Assembly: GCA_031266385.1 (NCBI GenBank)
Contig: JAISBC010000029.1
Coordinates: forward strand, 1 to 26,998
Reading direction: 5' to 3'
Source: Holosporales bacterium
Lineage (GTDB): Bacteria; Pseudomonadota; Alphaproteobacteria; RUG11792
DNA length: 26,998 nt
The notes below the pieces were generated by a model. That model had not been told where the DNA came from, searched no databases, and saw nothing but the letters and a program-made list of their open reading frames with translations. Shown in pieces: positions 8,327-16,698 of this stretch. Made by a program: the position numbers and the translations under genes. Numbering within the stretch: position 1 is the first letter of the stretch; each line of letters begins with the position of its first letter.

Positions 8327-8650
8327 ATGTTTGCTGTCATCAAGAGTGGGGGAAAGCAGTATCGCGTGAAACCCGGCGATTGTATTAAGGTCGAGAAGCT
8401 CGATAAAGATCCGGCACAGGTTCTCTCCCTAACCGATGTCCTAATGGTTTCTGATGAGAAGGGTGTTACAATTGGATATCCGTCCGTCACGGGAGCCTCT
8501 GTCAGTGTCGAAATTCTAAAGCACGTCAAAAACGATAAAATAATCGTCTTCAAAAAGCGTAGGCGCCATAATTCGAGGAGGAAAAATGGACATCGGCAGC
8601 CGATGACTGTCCTAAAAATTCTCGATATTTCTCTATCCAAAGGAGCATGA
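8327..8650 (+). CDS. rplU: 50S ribosomal protein L21
   Basis: 107 codons. L21 binds 23S rRNA and assembles with L20 in the large subunit. The family start MFAVIKSGGKQYRVKPGDCI is intact, followed by VEKLDKDPAQVL, the basic segment IIVFKKRRRHNSRRKNGHRQ that contacts rRNA, and the family's C-terminal pattern (MTVLKILDIS). Length is normal. No strong Shine-Dalgarno sequence precedes the ATG. Four bp separate it from rpmA, the usual partner. Identification is secure. Confidence 0.97.
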   Translation: MFAVIKSGGKQYRVKPGDCIKVEKLDKDPAQVLSLTDVLMVSDEKGVTIGYPSVTGASVSVEILKHVKNDKIIVFKKRRRHNSRRKNGHRQPMTVLKILDISLSKGA

Positions 8651-8654
8651 TCAA

Positions 8655-8915
8655 ATGGCGACAAAAAAAGGCGGTGGTAGCTCGAGGAACGGCAGAGATT
8701 CGATCGGCAGGCGACTCGGAGTCAAAAGATTCGGTGGTGAGTTCGTCTTGGCCGGGACCATCATAATTCGGCAGAGGGGAACGAAATACAAGGTCTGCGA
8801 TAATGTCGGCCTCGGGAGGGACCACACGATATATTCCCTCGTCGATGGGACCGTTTTTTTTAAGCACGGGAAGGACGATAGGACTTACGTCGGCGTCGAG
8901 CCACTCCCATCGTGA
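8655..8915 (+). CDS. rpmA: 50S ribosomal protein L27
   Basis: 86 codons. L27 sits at the peptidyl-transferase centre, where its N-terminal tail approaches the CCA ends of tRNA. Seen: MATKKGGGSSRNGRDSIGRR, the family RLGVKRFGGE, IIIRQRGTKYK and VGLGRDHTIYSLVDGTV. The N-terminus begins directly with the mature MATKKGGG form, with no cleavable Firmicutes-type leader. An AGGAG site lies about 10 nt upstream, inside the end of rplU. Length is normal. Confidence 0.97.
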   Translation: MATKKGGGSSRNGRDSIGRRLGVKRFGGEFVLAGTIIIRQRGTKYKVCDNVGLGRDHTIYSLVDGTVFFKHGKDDRTYVGVEPLPS

Positions 8916-8927
8916 TCAAAAATAGAG

Positions 8928-10706
8928 ATGCGTACGACCTGGTGTTTGGAGGATATATATAGGTCGCCCGACGATCATCGACTGACAATCGATCTAGATA
9001 CAGCCGAATCCGTCGCCGAGAAGTTCAGAGATTCCTATCGATGGTGTGTCTCCACAGATAATCTGCACGACGCCATCCTAGCATATGAAAAGGTTATCGG
9101 GCTCATAGCTCGCCTGGAATCGTATGCTTTTCTGTATCTTCAGACTAATCTAAACGACGACGCCGTCCTCTCGTTTTATCGACGAATCGTCGAAGATGTC
9201 GCTAGAATCGAGTCTCAGATAGTATTTTTTAGGGTCGCAATATCCAGGCTGGATGAGGCTACCGTCAAAAATAAATGTTCCGACGATTCTTCTCCTCTAA
9301 AAAAATATGAATCCTGGTTGCTCGATTGCTTTAAATACAAGGATCATATGCTCCACGATGAAACGGAGGAGGCCCTGGTTCAGAAGCAATTAACTTCCAA
9401 TGATTCGTGGGTACGGCTGTATGACGAACTTTTGGCCAGACTGGAATTTTCTTGCGATGGAGAAACGAAGAGGCTGCCAGAGATCCTGGAAATAGCCAAT
9501 CACTCCGCTTCGCCCGAGGCGAGGGAGAAGGCCTCGCGGACGATCAGTGCTAAGCTCGATGAGAACGCTTTCTATATAAACCATATATACGGCAGTATCC
9601 TCTTGGATCGAGCGACTGAAGATAGATTGAGAAAATATGATAAACCCGAATCTTTCAGGCATCTGGGGAATAATATAGAACAAAATGTCGTAGATTTTTT
9701 GACCGACTCAGTCGTCGAGGAATATAAAAATACATCCCATAAATATTATGGATTGAAGGCGCGACTCCTGAAGAAGGCAAAACTTGAATATTGGGATCGT
9801 AATGTACAGGTTAATCATAGCGGCCTCCTCGAAAGGAAATTTGAATATCGAGATGCGGTTAAAATTGTCCTGGAGACTTTCGGCTCATTTTCTGCGACTT
9901 TCGAAGAGATAGCTGGAAACTTTATTGAGAAGGGATGGATCGATGTTTATCCGCGAGCTGGAAAGACATCTGGAGCATTTTCACATGGATGCTCTCCGGA
10001 TGTTCATCCATACATCCTCCTCAATCATTTCGACGGCCTTCGGGATGTTTTTACGATGATCCATGAGCTCGGGCATGGTATTCATCAGACATTGAGTAGC
10101 TCGAATGGCCCACTCCTCGCGATGACCCCAGTCACCCTGTCGGAGGTTGCCTCACTTTTCGCCGAAAATCTTTTGTACGAGAAATTCCTCGAATCATCTT
10201 CGAATGATTTGGAAAAGATAGACCTCCTATGCTTCAGGCTCGATAATACAATAAACTCTGTTATTCGGCAGATAGCATTCTTTAAGTTCGAAAGAATGGC
10301 ACATGAAGCCAGAAGAAATGGTGAATTTTCAACTCAATTATTATCTAAGATATTCATTGACCTTCAAAGAGAATGTCTCGGAACCTACGTAAATATTGAT
10401 GATTGTATATCATGTTACTGGGGCTATATATCGCATTTCTTCCACGCCCCCTTCTATGTCTATGCGTACGCCTTCGGGGAAATTTTTGTGAATGCTCTAT
10501 TTAATAGTCGCCGAGTACTCGGAGAGCAGTTCATCGAAAAATATACTCGAATGTTGTCTCGTGGCGGAATCGATAGTTACGATGTTGCCGCATCCGAATT
10601 TGGCCTCAATCCTTTGCGGATAGAATTCTGGAGAGATGGCGTACAATCCATCGCCGATCAAGTGCAATATTTGGAGGCGTTGTGTGGTCGTTCGGTTTCT
10701 GATTAA
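8928..10706 (+). CDS. pepF: Oligoendopeptidase F (M3 family zinc metallopeptidase)
   Basis: 592 codons. Oligoendopeptidase F is a cytosolic zinc peptidase that cleaves medium-length peptides. The N-terminal pattern WCLEDIYRSPDDHRL corresponds to the family W-L-LY-s-DD. The helical M3 fold follows, with the zinc motif HELGH at about residues 379-383 in FTMIHELGHGIHQ. The third ligand region is SEVASLFAENLLYEKFL about 25 residues later, then a tyrosine/histidine-rich segment near SHFFHAPFYVYAYAFGE as in the family. Length is typical. It begins 12 bp after rpmA with only a weak ribosome binding site and overlaps the start of tamB by 23 bp, so it belongs to the rplU unit. No signal peptide. Confidence 0.95.
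   Translation: MRTTWCLEDIYRSPDDHRLTIDLDTAESVAEKFRDSYRWCVSTDNLHDAILAYEKVIGLIARLESYAFLYLQTNLNDDAVLSFYRRIVEDVARIESQIVFFRVAISRLDEATVKNKCSDDSSPLKKYESWLLDCFKYKDHMLHDETEEALVQKQLTSNDSWVRLYDELLARLEFSCDGETKRLPEILEIANHSASPEAREKASRTISAKLDENAFYINHIYGSILLDRATEDRLRKYDKPESFRHLGNNIEQNVVDFLTDSVVEEYKNTSHKYYGLKARLLKKAKLEYWDRNVQVNHSGLLERKFEYRDAVKIVLETFGSFSATFEEIAGNFIEKGWIDVYPRAGKTSGAFSHGCSPDVHPYILLNHFDGLRDVFTMIHELGHGIHQTLSSSNGPLLAMTPVTLSEVASLFAENLLYEKFLESSSNDLEKIDLLCFRLDNTINSVIRQIAFFKFERMAHEARRNGEFSTQLLSKIFIDLQRECLGTYVNIDDCISCYWGYISHFFHAPFYVYAYAFGEIFVNALFNSRRVLGEQFIEKYTRMLSRGGIDSYDVAASEFGLNPLRIEFWRDGVQSIADQVQYLEALCGRSVSD
10673..10677 (+). promoter_or_regulatory. Ribosome binding site that sets the tamB start
   Basis: GGAGG inside the 3' end of pepF, with a 6-nt spacer to the GTG at 10684. 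It favours this GTG over the ATG at 10636, which has no such site and would add 16 residues in front of the membrane anchor. Confidence 0.65.
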
Positions 10707-13224
10707 AAAAGCATTAAAAGTTGCTTTTTGGATATCCATCTTCCTAGCCTCGGTTTTTTTATCGTTGCAAAATCAGAGGATTCAGAACGCCTTAATTAAT
10801 GCTCTGGTCGGAGATGGAATAGAGGTCATCATCTCCGGTTCAACCGGATTTTTCCCATTTTCTTTTTCATTTGATCGGCTTCAAATCAAATCCTCAGATA
10901 AAACCAAAATACCGGACATCGATATAAAAAATGCCTCAATTCTTCTCAGCAAGAAAATGACTCACGTTCGGAATATTAAGATTGGGAAAATGACCGTGAA
11001 TTCGAGTAATGCTCAGGGATTTAATTTTTCTGACATTCACAAATTTGCACAGATAATTTGCCAAAAGATTGTGAAAAGGGTCAAGATCGACGAAATGGAA
11101 TTCGATGGTTCGAAAATCCGTGATATTTCTTTTTCATTAGATAATGCTCTAGGTCTCAGGGTCTTTAATTTTGTGCTTAATGAAAAAAAATACGAAGCAC
11201 AAGTTAAGATTCAGAATTCGAATATACTCCTCAATCTAACGGGGGCCGATTTTTGGGCAAATACTATTTATGGGCTGCGTGATCAGCATCTGAGCCTGAA
11301 TTACAAACCAAAACTTCATGAAGTATTTTCATTCGATGGAATTTGCTCTGGTAATTTTGCTAGTGGCATCATAAATCTACCAGAATATGGGCAAAAACTA
11401 TCGTGCCAATTATCCATGGAGAATGGGAAAATTAATGCCAGAGTTTTCGCGAAAAATGTTGGAATCTTTGTCGATCTAGATTTTGATATCTCGAAGGAAG
11501 TATTCTTAATTAATGATGCAATTTTCGATAATAAAATCGCTCTTAAATCATTTACATTTAGAGTTGGTGATGTTATCCCGAAAATACAGATATCGGTAGG
11601 AGGTGGTATCATAAATGTATCGGATATTGATTTATTTTCAGAGACCGCATCAATTGGGCGGATAGAAATTAAAGATATTCCTTTATCGGAGGTTCCGGGA
11701 TTGCAGGCTGGTAATAATGGGGTGCTGAATGGATTTGGTTTCTATTCGAATGGAGTCGCTGAGTTCACGGCAAAACTGAACGACTGTCAACTCGGGGAGA
11801 TAAAGATTCCAATGATCGATATAAGCGCTATTTGGCGCAAGGATGATATCTCAGTTACCCTGCAGTATGACCTACTAAAAAAAAGGAGCACCATCAATTG
11901 TAATCTGGTGGCAGAACATTGGATACCATCTTCGAAGAGTAAAATCAATGTGAAGGCCGTCGGAGAGTTTGGGATGCGAAATTATGGTCTGGGCGGCAGG
12001 CAGTTCGCTGATGGTCTCCTAAAATATCAAATCGATGTATCTGGGACCATATCTCGGCCAATTTTTGCTGGAAACTTCGAACTGAAGGATTTGGCGTATA
12101 TGAACCCTGGATCGAATACCTTCATCAAGGGGGGAGCGATACGTGCAACCATCAGAAACAATTGTATCGTGATAGACAAAATTTATGCGACAGATGATGG
12201 AACACCTCGCGGTACGGTGACGGGGGCCGGGAAGATCGTATTCAACAACGGAAAATTAGATACCGATGTTTTTGTTGATTTTCATGATTTTAATATTATC
12301 GAATTTAATGAATTCTATGGGAAATTAAATGGGAAAATTACGGCGAAGGGCGATATTCTAAAATCTCTCAAAATATCTGGTGAGTTATACTCAGAAAATG
12401 CGAAAATAGATATTTCTAGGTTAATAGCAAAATCCTCTAGAGCAATAGAAATCCTCGAACCCAAGAAAAAAAATGAGCCGAAAGTTCAGGAAAAAACGAC
12501 TACTATTCAGTGGCCAATTGACATCAAATTTAGCTTCAAGAATGGATTAAAAATGGTCTCCGGATTTGGGATAGATAGTCTCTGGGATGGAGGAGTTTCC
12601 ATCTCTGGCGATATCGCGGATCCAAAATATGACGCCAAAATTACGATGGCAAAAGGATCGGTAAAGGTCTCTGGGAAAACTTTTACATTAAAACATGGGG
12701 AGATTTGGATGAATAGTTCCAAACCGGATATTATTAACGTCAAAGTTTCAGCGGTAAAAACCATGGATAACATCAAGGTGGGGGCCACGTTTACACAAAA
12801 CGAAGATGGAGCGAAGGTTACATTCTTCTCGAAGCCATACGTATCGAAGGTCGACGTTCTCTCGTATTTATTATTCGACAAAAGATCTTCAGAAATTTCT
12901 ACGGGTGAGGCTCTGACACTGTTCTCGATGATGGGCAAGTTATCCAACAGCGGGGGATTCGATATCATCGATAAGCTAAAATCTGTGTTCGGAATAGATG
13001 CCTTGGAAATCAAGAAGAGTACCGATGCGGTGTTGGGGGAGAGATCGTCGGTTAGTGTCGGCAAAAGTATAGGAACGATGAAAATTTCGGTCGAACAGGG
13101 AGCCGGTAAGGATACGACGAAGATTGGCCTCGAGAAACAAATTACCAAGAGATCGAAAATCATGGTAGATCTGTCCGGAAAAAACTCCGTTGGCTGCGGC
13201 GTCGGCTGGAGCAGGAGGTATTAA
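10684..13224 (+). CDS. tamB: TamB-like translocation and assembly module protein (DUF490)
   Basis: 846 codons from the GTG at 10684. TamB is an inner-membrane-anchored, periplasm-spanning beta-helical protein that works with TamA or BamA in outer-membrane protein insertion and lipid transport. Seen: an N-terminal anchor (VVRFLIKKALKVAFWISIFL) then a long beta-repeat region. The conserved C-terminal DUF490 domain includes ITMAKGSVKVSGKTFTLKHG, SSKPDIINVKVSA, FFSKPYVSKVDVLSYLLFDK, an LKSVFGIDALEI-type helix, and an ending in short beta strands (VDLSGKNSVGCGVGWSRRY) resembling an outer-membrane-like C-terminus. It is short for the family (often 1,100-1,400), consistent with reduction. TamA is not in the window. 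It overlaps pepF by 23 bp. Confidence 0.9.
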   Translation: MVVRFLIKKALKVAFWISIFLASVFLSLQNQRIQNALINALVGDGIEVIISGSTGFFPFSFSFDRLQIKSSDKTKIPDIDIKNASILLSKKMTHVRNIKIGKMTVNSSNAQGFNFSDIHKFAQIICQKIVKRVKIDEMEFDGSKIRDISFSLDNALGLRVFNFVLNEKKYEAQVKIQNSNILLNLTGADFWANTIYGLRDQHLSLNYKPKLHEVFSFDGICSGNFASGIINLPEYGQKLSCQLSMENGKINARVFAKNVGIFVDLDFDISKEVFLINDAIFDNKIALKSFTFRVGDVIPKIQISVGGGIINVSDIDLFSETASIGRIEIKDIPLSEVPGLQAGNNGVLNGFGFYSNGVAEFTAKLNDCQLGEIKIPMIDISAIWRKDDISVTLQYDLLKKRSTINCNLVAEHWIPSSKSKINVKAVGEFGMRNYGLGGRQFADGLLKYQIDVSGTISRPIFAGNFELKDLAYMNPGSNTFIKGGAIRATIRNNCIVIDKIYATDDGTPRGTVTGAGKIVFNNGKLDTDVFVDFHDFNIIEFNEFYGKLNGKITAKGDILKSLKISGELYSENAKIDISRLIAKSSRAIEILEPKKKNEPKVQEKTTTIQWPIDIKFSFKNGLKMVSGFGIDSLWDGGVSISGDIADPKYDAKITMAKGSVKVSGKTFTLKHGEIWMNSSKPDIINVKVSAVKTMDNIKVGATFTQNEDGAKVTFFSKPYVSKVDVLSYLLFDKRSSEISTGEALTLFSMMGKLSNSGGFDIIDKLKSVFGIDALEIKKSTDAVLGERSSVSVGKSIGTMKISVEQGAGKDTTKIGLEKQITKRSKIMVDLSGKNSVGCGVGWSRRY

Positions 13225-13257
13225 GACTTTCTCTAAATCCCAGATCAGATCTATTAC

Positions 13258-13284
13258 TAGGAGACACGGAGAACAGAAGCGGAG
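13258..13284 (-). repeat. 27-bp dispersed element, copy 1 (downstream of pntB)
   Basis: Differs at one position from the copy at 22224-22250. It lies between convergent tamB and pntB, 71 bp past the pntB stop. In the pntB transcript direction it reads as a C/U-rich, G-poor stretch. Weaker similarity (a shared CTGATxTG word) continues for about 15 bp on the far side. Function unknown. Confidence 0.7.
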
Positions 13285-13355
13285 AGGATAGTAAAGAGGG
13301 GGATAGGGGAATGCTATTCTGAATAATCAGGAAACCGCCGTTCAGTTTTAGAGGC

Positions 13356-14747
13356 CTAGCTCTTGATGGCGATCAAAATTTCTTCGCATACCTTTTTTGC
13401 GTCCCCTAGAATCATCATGGTATTATCCTGGTAGAATAGAGGGTTGTCGATTCCGGCATACCCGGCGGCCAACGATCTCTTCACGAAGAGGACGGTCTTG
13501 GCCTTTTCGACATCCAGAACTGGCATACCGTATATCGGAGATGTCGGATCATTCTTTGCGGCCGGATTCGTTATATCGTTTGCCCCGATTACTATTACCA
13601 CATCGGTCCCTGGAAATTCATGATTTATTTCATCGATTTCCAGGACATCATCATATGGAATATTTGCCTCGGCCAGGAGGACGTTCATATGTCCCGGCAT
13701 ACGACCGGCAACCGGATGAATCGCGTATCTGATTAAAATTTCATCTTTTTTCAGGATTTCTGATAGTTCCTTGATGGCATGTTGGGCCTGAGCAACTGCC
13801 ATTCCATACCCCGGAACAAAGATGACCGATCCTGCATTTTTTATGATGAAGGCCGCATCCTCTGGGCTACAGACCTTGACATTACCACCGCTGACACTAT
13901 TAGATGCCGGAGCTTGATCCTGAGAATTTCCGACCCCACCAACGATGACATTAAACAATGATCTGTTCATTCCTCTACACATAATGCTGCTGAGAATTGC
14001 ACCGGAGGCCCCTACTAAAGCTCCGACGATGATCAGCACATTATTACTCAGGGTAAATCCGATCCCCGCAGCGGTCCATCCGGAATATGAATTCAGCATC
14101 GAAACGATGACCGGCATATCGGCACCTCCGATCGGCATCACCAACAGGTATCCCAGCAATAATGCACCAAATATGATCATGGCCAGAAAGATCGGAGTTT
14201 GGTTCGTAACGAAACATAAGATCGATATCAATAGACCAAATCCAATTAATAAATTTAATTTATGTTGAAATTTAAAAATAAGTGGTCTTTTGATGAATCC
14301 TTGTAATTTTCCGAAGGCTACGATCGATCCGGTAAAGGTTATGGCTCCGATGGCCGCTCCAATGGCTAATTCGATTGCATTCGATAATGGGATAAATGTG
14401 GAGGTCATATGGATTCGATGGAGATGAGGAGCAAGATATGCCGATACGGCGATGAAAACGGCCGCGAGACCAACGAGGCTGTGGAAGGCGGCCACGAGTT
14501 GGGGCAGATCCATCATCTTAATCTTCATGGCCACATAATACCCGATGAGCCCTCCACAACCGATTAGCATTATGGGGAGCCAACAGATATCGCTGGACCT
14601 TGTTACTGGAACAGAAATGGCGATCGCCATTCCGATCATTCCGAAAAGATTCCCGGTCTTAGCGGTTGAAGCCGACGAAAGCCCCTTCAAGGCTAGGATG
14701 AACAGAACACAGGCGATAATGCAGAGAATACCAATCAGATCTATCAT
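13356..14747 (-). CDS. pntB: NAD(P) transhydrogenase subunit beta
   Basis: 463 codons from the ATG at 14747, matching the usual length of about 462; the frame extends to an ATG at 14771 and a TTG at 14795, and none has a clear ribosome binding site. PntB couples proton translocation to hydride transfer from NADH to NADP+. Seen: about nine membrane helices beginning LIGILCIIACVLFILALKGL, then the family words GNLFGMIGMAIAI and GGADMPVIVSMLNSYSGW. The soluble NADP(H)-binding dIII domain holds VIFVPGYGMAVAQAQH, AIHPVAGRMPGHMNVLLAEA, VIGANDITNPAAKNDPTSPI and YAGIDNPLFY. Its partner pntA is neither upstream nor downstream here, which is unusual because the genes are normally adjacent. Confidence 0.95.
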   Translation of the reverse strand: MIDLIGILCIIACVLFILALKGLSSASTAKTGNLFGMIGMAIAISVPVTRSSDICWLPIMLIGCGGLIGYYVAMKIKMMDLPQLVAAFHSLVGLAAVFIAVSAYLAPHLHRIHMTSTFIPLSNAIELAIGAAIGAITFTGSIVAFGKLQGFIKRPLIFKFQHKLNLLIGFGLLISILCFVTNQTPIFLAMIIFGALLLGYLLVMPIGGADMPVIVSMLNSYSGWTAAGIGFTLSNNVLIIVGALVGASGAILSSIMCRGMNRSLFNVIVGGVGNSQDQAPASNSVSGGNVKVCSPEDAAFIIKNAGSVIFVPGYGMAVAQAQHAIKELSEILKKDEILIRYAIHPVAGRMPGHMNVLLAEANIPYDDVLEIDEINHEFPGTDVVIVIGANDITNPAAKNDPTSPIYGMPVLDVEKAKTVLFVKRSLAAGYAGIDNPLFYQDNTMMILGDAKKVCEEILIAIKS

Positions 14748-14850
14748 CGTAAATCGGGATACTAATTCCATATCAGGCCGAACTGAACATAACAATACAT
14801 CAGCTTAGATTTAAATCCAATGACTTCTTGGGGGTAGCAAGCCATCATTA

Positions 14851-15627
14851 TTAACTTCCTAAAAATCCGGGAAACGGAGTGGGAGTTGGCTCTGTTTCAA
14901 GCATGCTGGAAAAAACTTCCGACCAATGTAATGCTCCCAGGCCGGTTATGCTCCATTCCGGGGGACGACGGTAGCGCTCATCTTCAGGTGTCCAGTATGG
15001 TTTAAGGTTGGGCCTAAAATCATCTGGAGCCTCTGTAGACATGATGGGATAATCAGGATTAACAGACATATCTGCTGAAAGACGATAATAATCAGCAGCA
15101 GATGTCTCGGGAACTGAAGCTGGGTGAGGGGCCAGGCTGGGTTGGTCTATATCCCCTAGATCGGGCCTGACTCCAGCCATCATTTTGACAAAGGCTGCAT
15201 GTGAATATTGTCCTAGGAAGGTTGTGATTTTGTGATGTATTCTTGTTTTGCTATGCTTGGGTAGACCTGCCCATTGCGGAAATTTTCTTGTTAGCAGAAT
15301 GTCGATATTTTTGAATGCTATCTGATGCTCTACTAGGGATGCAATTGTGCTGTGTATGTAGGCAGGAAGGTGTTCTGAAGATTTCGTTGGAGCGAGATAA
15401 CCATACCAGCGGTCCTTGACACTTTTGAGACTCCTTTGCGGAAACAATAGAGCTAGCTGACTCCATTGATGTGTGCCGTGTTGTTCTAAGAATGCAATGA
15501 TTGTTGCATCCTCCTCTGCCGAAAAATTCCTGCCTTTTCTCCCCGTGAGTTGTTCTGACCCACTAACCCAGCTATCACCTAGGATAATTAGCCCTATGAG
15601 GAGGCTGATATATTTCTTTAACTCCAC
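14851..15627 (-). CDS. Exported Myb/SANT-domain protein, candidate nuclear effector
   Basis: 258 codons, GTG start. Residues 1-24 are a signal peptide (MELKKYISLLIGLIILGDSW then VSGS). Residues 30-80 form a Myb/SANT repeat: RKGRNFSAEED, HGTHQWSQLALLFPQRS, KSVKDRWYGYL. The three spaced aromatic positions are Phe35, Trp55 and Trp74, with the basic third helix of Myb DNA-binding repeats. Residues 88-140 may be a second, degenerate tri-helical repeat. The rest is proline-rich and ends in an acidic/hydrophobic segment (HWSEVFSSMLETEP, Trp235). Myb repeats are typical of eukaryotic transcription factors; a signal peptide in front of one suggests export into a host and action on host chromatin, which is inference. 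It is monocistronic with its own promoter and is followed on the same strand by pntB. A bacterial SANT-like regulator would not be expected to carry a signal peptide. Confidence 0.8.
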   Translation of the reverse strand: MELKKYISLLIGLIILGDSWVSGSEQLTGRKGRNFSAEEDATIIAFLEQHGTHQWSQLALLFPQRSLKSVKDRWYGYLAPTKSSEHLPAYIHSTIASLVEHQIAFKNIDILLTRKFPQWAGLPKHSKTRIHHKITTFLGQYSHAAFVKMMAGVRPDLGDIDQPSLAPHPASVPETSAADYYRLSADMSVNPDYPIMSTEAPDDFRPNLKPYWTPEDERYRRPPEWSITGLGALHWSEVFSSMLETEPTPTPFPGFLGS

Positions 15628-15664
15628 CTGATGGCTCTATTAATTTATCTACTCTGAACAATCC

Positions 15665-15694
15665 ACTATACTGTGTTTTTATATCGCCAATCAA
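15665..15694 (-). promoter_or_regulatory. Promoter of the Myb-domain gene
   Basis: Minus-strand TTGATT (15694-15689), 18-bp spacer, TATAGT (15670-15665), 38 bp before the GTG start. Similar in layout to the promoters of the next two genes. Confidence 0.55.
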
Positions 15695-15738
15695 GACTCT
15701 AATATCAGTTTATTGCTCAAAGGAGGCTATCTAGCGAA

Positions 15739-16254
15739 TCAAAGTGGATCTGGCTGAGATTCTATGGAGTCTATTGCCGCTGCCCAGTCTGGGAAGCCGA
15801 ATGCGTCGCCTGTCTGATCTGTGTCAGATGTGATTCGCATTTCTATTTGTGCTGGGGAAGCAGTTGGCAGAAAGTGAGAAATTGGTGGAAATGGATTCGG
15901 CTGTACTTGATAAATAGTGGGTTGTGTGTTTCGGGTCCGGTTCTTTCGTTTCTTCTTGGCTGGGGACATGAGAGCTTTTACTAATTCTAAGGGCTTCCCT
16001 ATTTGCCTTAGATTCTCTAAAATGCTCGCTAGGTCTGTAAGGGTATATTGTTTCCCAAATCTCATTGCTATGTGGTATTGGATCAGAGGAATTGTCCATC
16101 CTCTGTTACTGTACTGCTGTATTTCAACAAACATTTCAGCTTCATGGAATCTGGACATAAAGGGTCTCTCGAGAGGGATTTCACCCGCATTAATGCCTGA
16201 TGTAATTATTGCACTCAAACTCCATATGACGAATAAGATTTTCTTGAAAGTCAT
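15739..16254 (-). CDS. Exported protein with NLS-like basic cluster, candidate nuclear effector
   Basis: 171 codons; no named family recognised. Residues 1-23 are a signal peptide (MTFKKILFVIWSLSAIITSG then INAG). Residues 34-96 are predicted mostly helical (HEAEMFVEIQQYSNRGWTIP, TLTDLASILENLRQIGKPLE) and could be a small tri-helical domain related to the second repeat of the Myb-domain protein. Residues 98-109 (PAKKKRKNRTRN) resemble a classical monopartite nuclear localisation signal. A proline-rich linker follows and the C-terminus is acidic/hydrophobic (GFPDWAAAIDSIESQPDPL, Trp157). The architecture parallels that of the neighbouring Myb-domain protein: signal peptide, helical domain, basic region, Pro-rich linker, Trp-centred tail. 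I infer a host-nucleus effector. The basic run could instead bind nucleic acid or be a processing site. Confidence 0.75.
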   Translation of the reverse strand: MTFKKILFVIWSLSAIITSGINAGEIPLERPFMSRFHEAEMFVEIQQYSNRGWTIPLIQYHIAMRFGKQYTLTDLASILENLRQIGKPLELVKALMSPAKKKRKNRTRNTQPTIYQVQPNPFPPISHFLPTASPAQIEMRITSDTDQTGDAFGFPDWAAAIDSIESQPDPL

Positions 16255-16298
16255 GGTGGAATTATTAACAATGTTTTTATCCGAACTTCGTGATGAAT

Positions 16299-16326
16299 GT
16301 TATATGATTTATGATCTGAGCGTCAA
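16299..16326 (-). promoter_or_regulatory. Promoter of the NLS-like effector gene
   Basis: Minus-strand TTGACG (16326-16321), 16-bp spacer, TATAAC (16304-16299), 45 bp before the ATG at 16254. Confidence 0.6.
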
Positions 16327-16463
16327 TTTAATTTGTTTTTAAGGACCAGTGTCACATCGTAATCGTATTCTCATAATCTCCTCACAGAATCTGGTCAATC
16401 CTACAGCACTTCTATTTCTTGAAGGAAAATAAGGGAATGTGAAGCATATTTCAGTTGGCGGGA

Positions 16464-16480
16464 TGGCGCTATTAGCGCCA
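16464..16480. repeat. Perfect GC-rich hairpin
   Basis: TGGCGCT-ATT-AGCGCCA, a 7-bp stem with a 3-nt loop in a C-rich stretch. No T run follows on either strand, so it is not a standard intrinsic terminator. It lies about 45 bp beyond the reading frame that ends at 16525 and could protect a 3' end. Confidence 0.45.
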
Positions 16481-16524
16481 CGCCCCAGAGCCCCGCCGCC
16501 TAGTGTCCTAAAAACAAGGCAGAA

Positions 16525-16698
16525 TTACAATTGATATATTGTGAGGTTGTTTTTGGGGATGAAGGCCTTAGTCATATTGAAATGTATCACAGGGCCGCCA
16601 ACGCTACCATTCGACATAACAACTTCCTTATCGGCCCTCACGGGATTGATGTATTTTTTTAATTCTGCATATGGCCCCGTATTTTTGTCATTTACCAC
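16525..16698 (-). pseudogene. 57-codon frame, probable frameshifted C-terminus of the preceding gene
   Basis: A reading frame too short for ordinary gene finding continues directly from the end of the 136-codon gene in the -1 frame: VVNDKNTGPYAELKKYINPV then RADKEVVMSNGSVGGPVIHF and NMTKAFIPKNNLTIYQL. Its amino-acid make-up is ordinary protein-like. The upstream gene ends at TGGTGGTAA, so one inserted or deleted base there would fuse DDLADDWW to VNDKNTGPYAEL and give a protein of about 190 residues. Alternatively it is a separate small gene starting at the GTG at 16698, or chance. No homologue recognised. Confidence 0.45.

Larger units (their letters stand above)
16255..16524. other. Intergenic region with effector promoter and GC-rich palindrome
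   Basis: 270 bp without a recognised gene. The right part (about 16455-16505) is strikingly C/G-rich compared with the surroundings and holds a 7-bp perfect hairpin. The left part carries the promoter of the NLS-like gene. No tRNA or known small RNA was recognised. Confidence 0.5.

Noticed and set aside
8209..8867. Minus-strand frames over rplU and rpmA
   Set aside because: These are antisense shadows of two well-recognised ribosomal protein genes.
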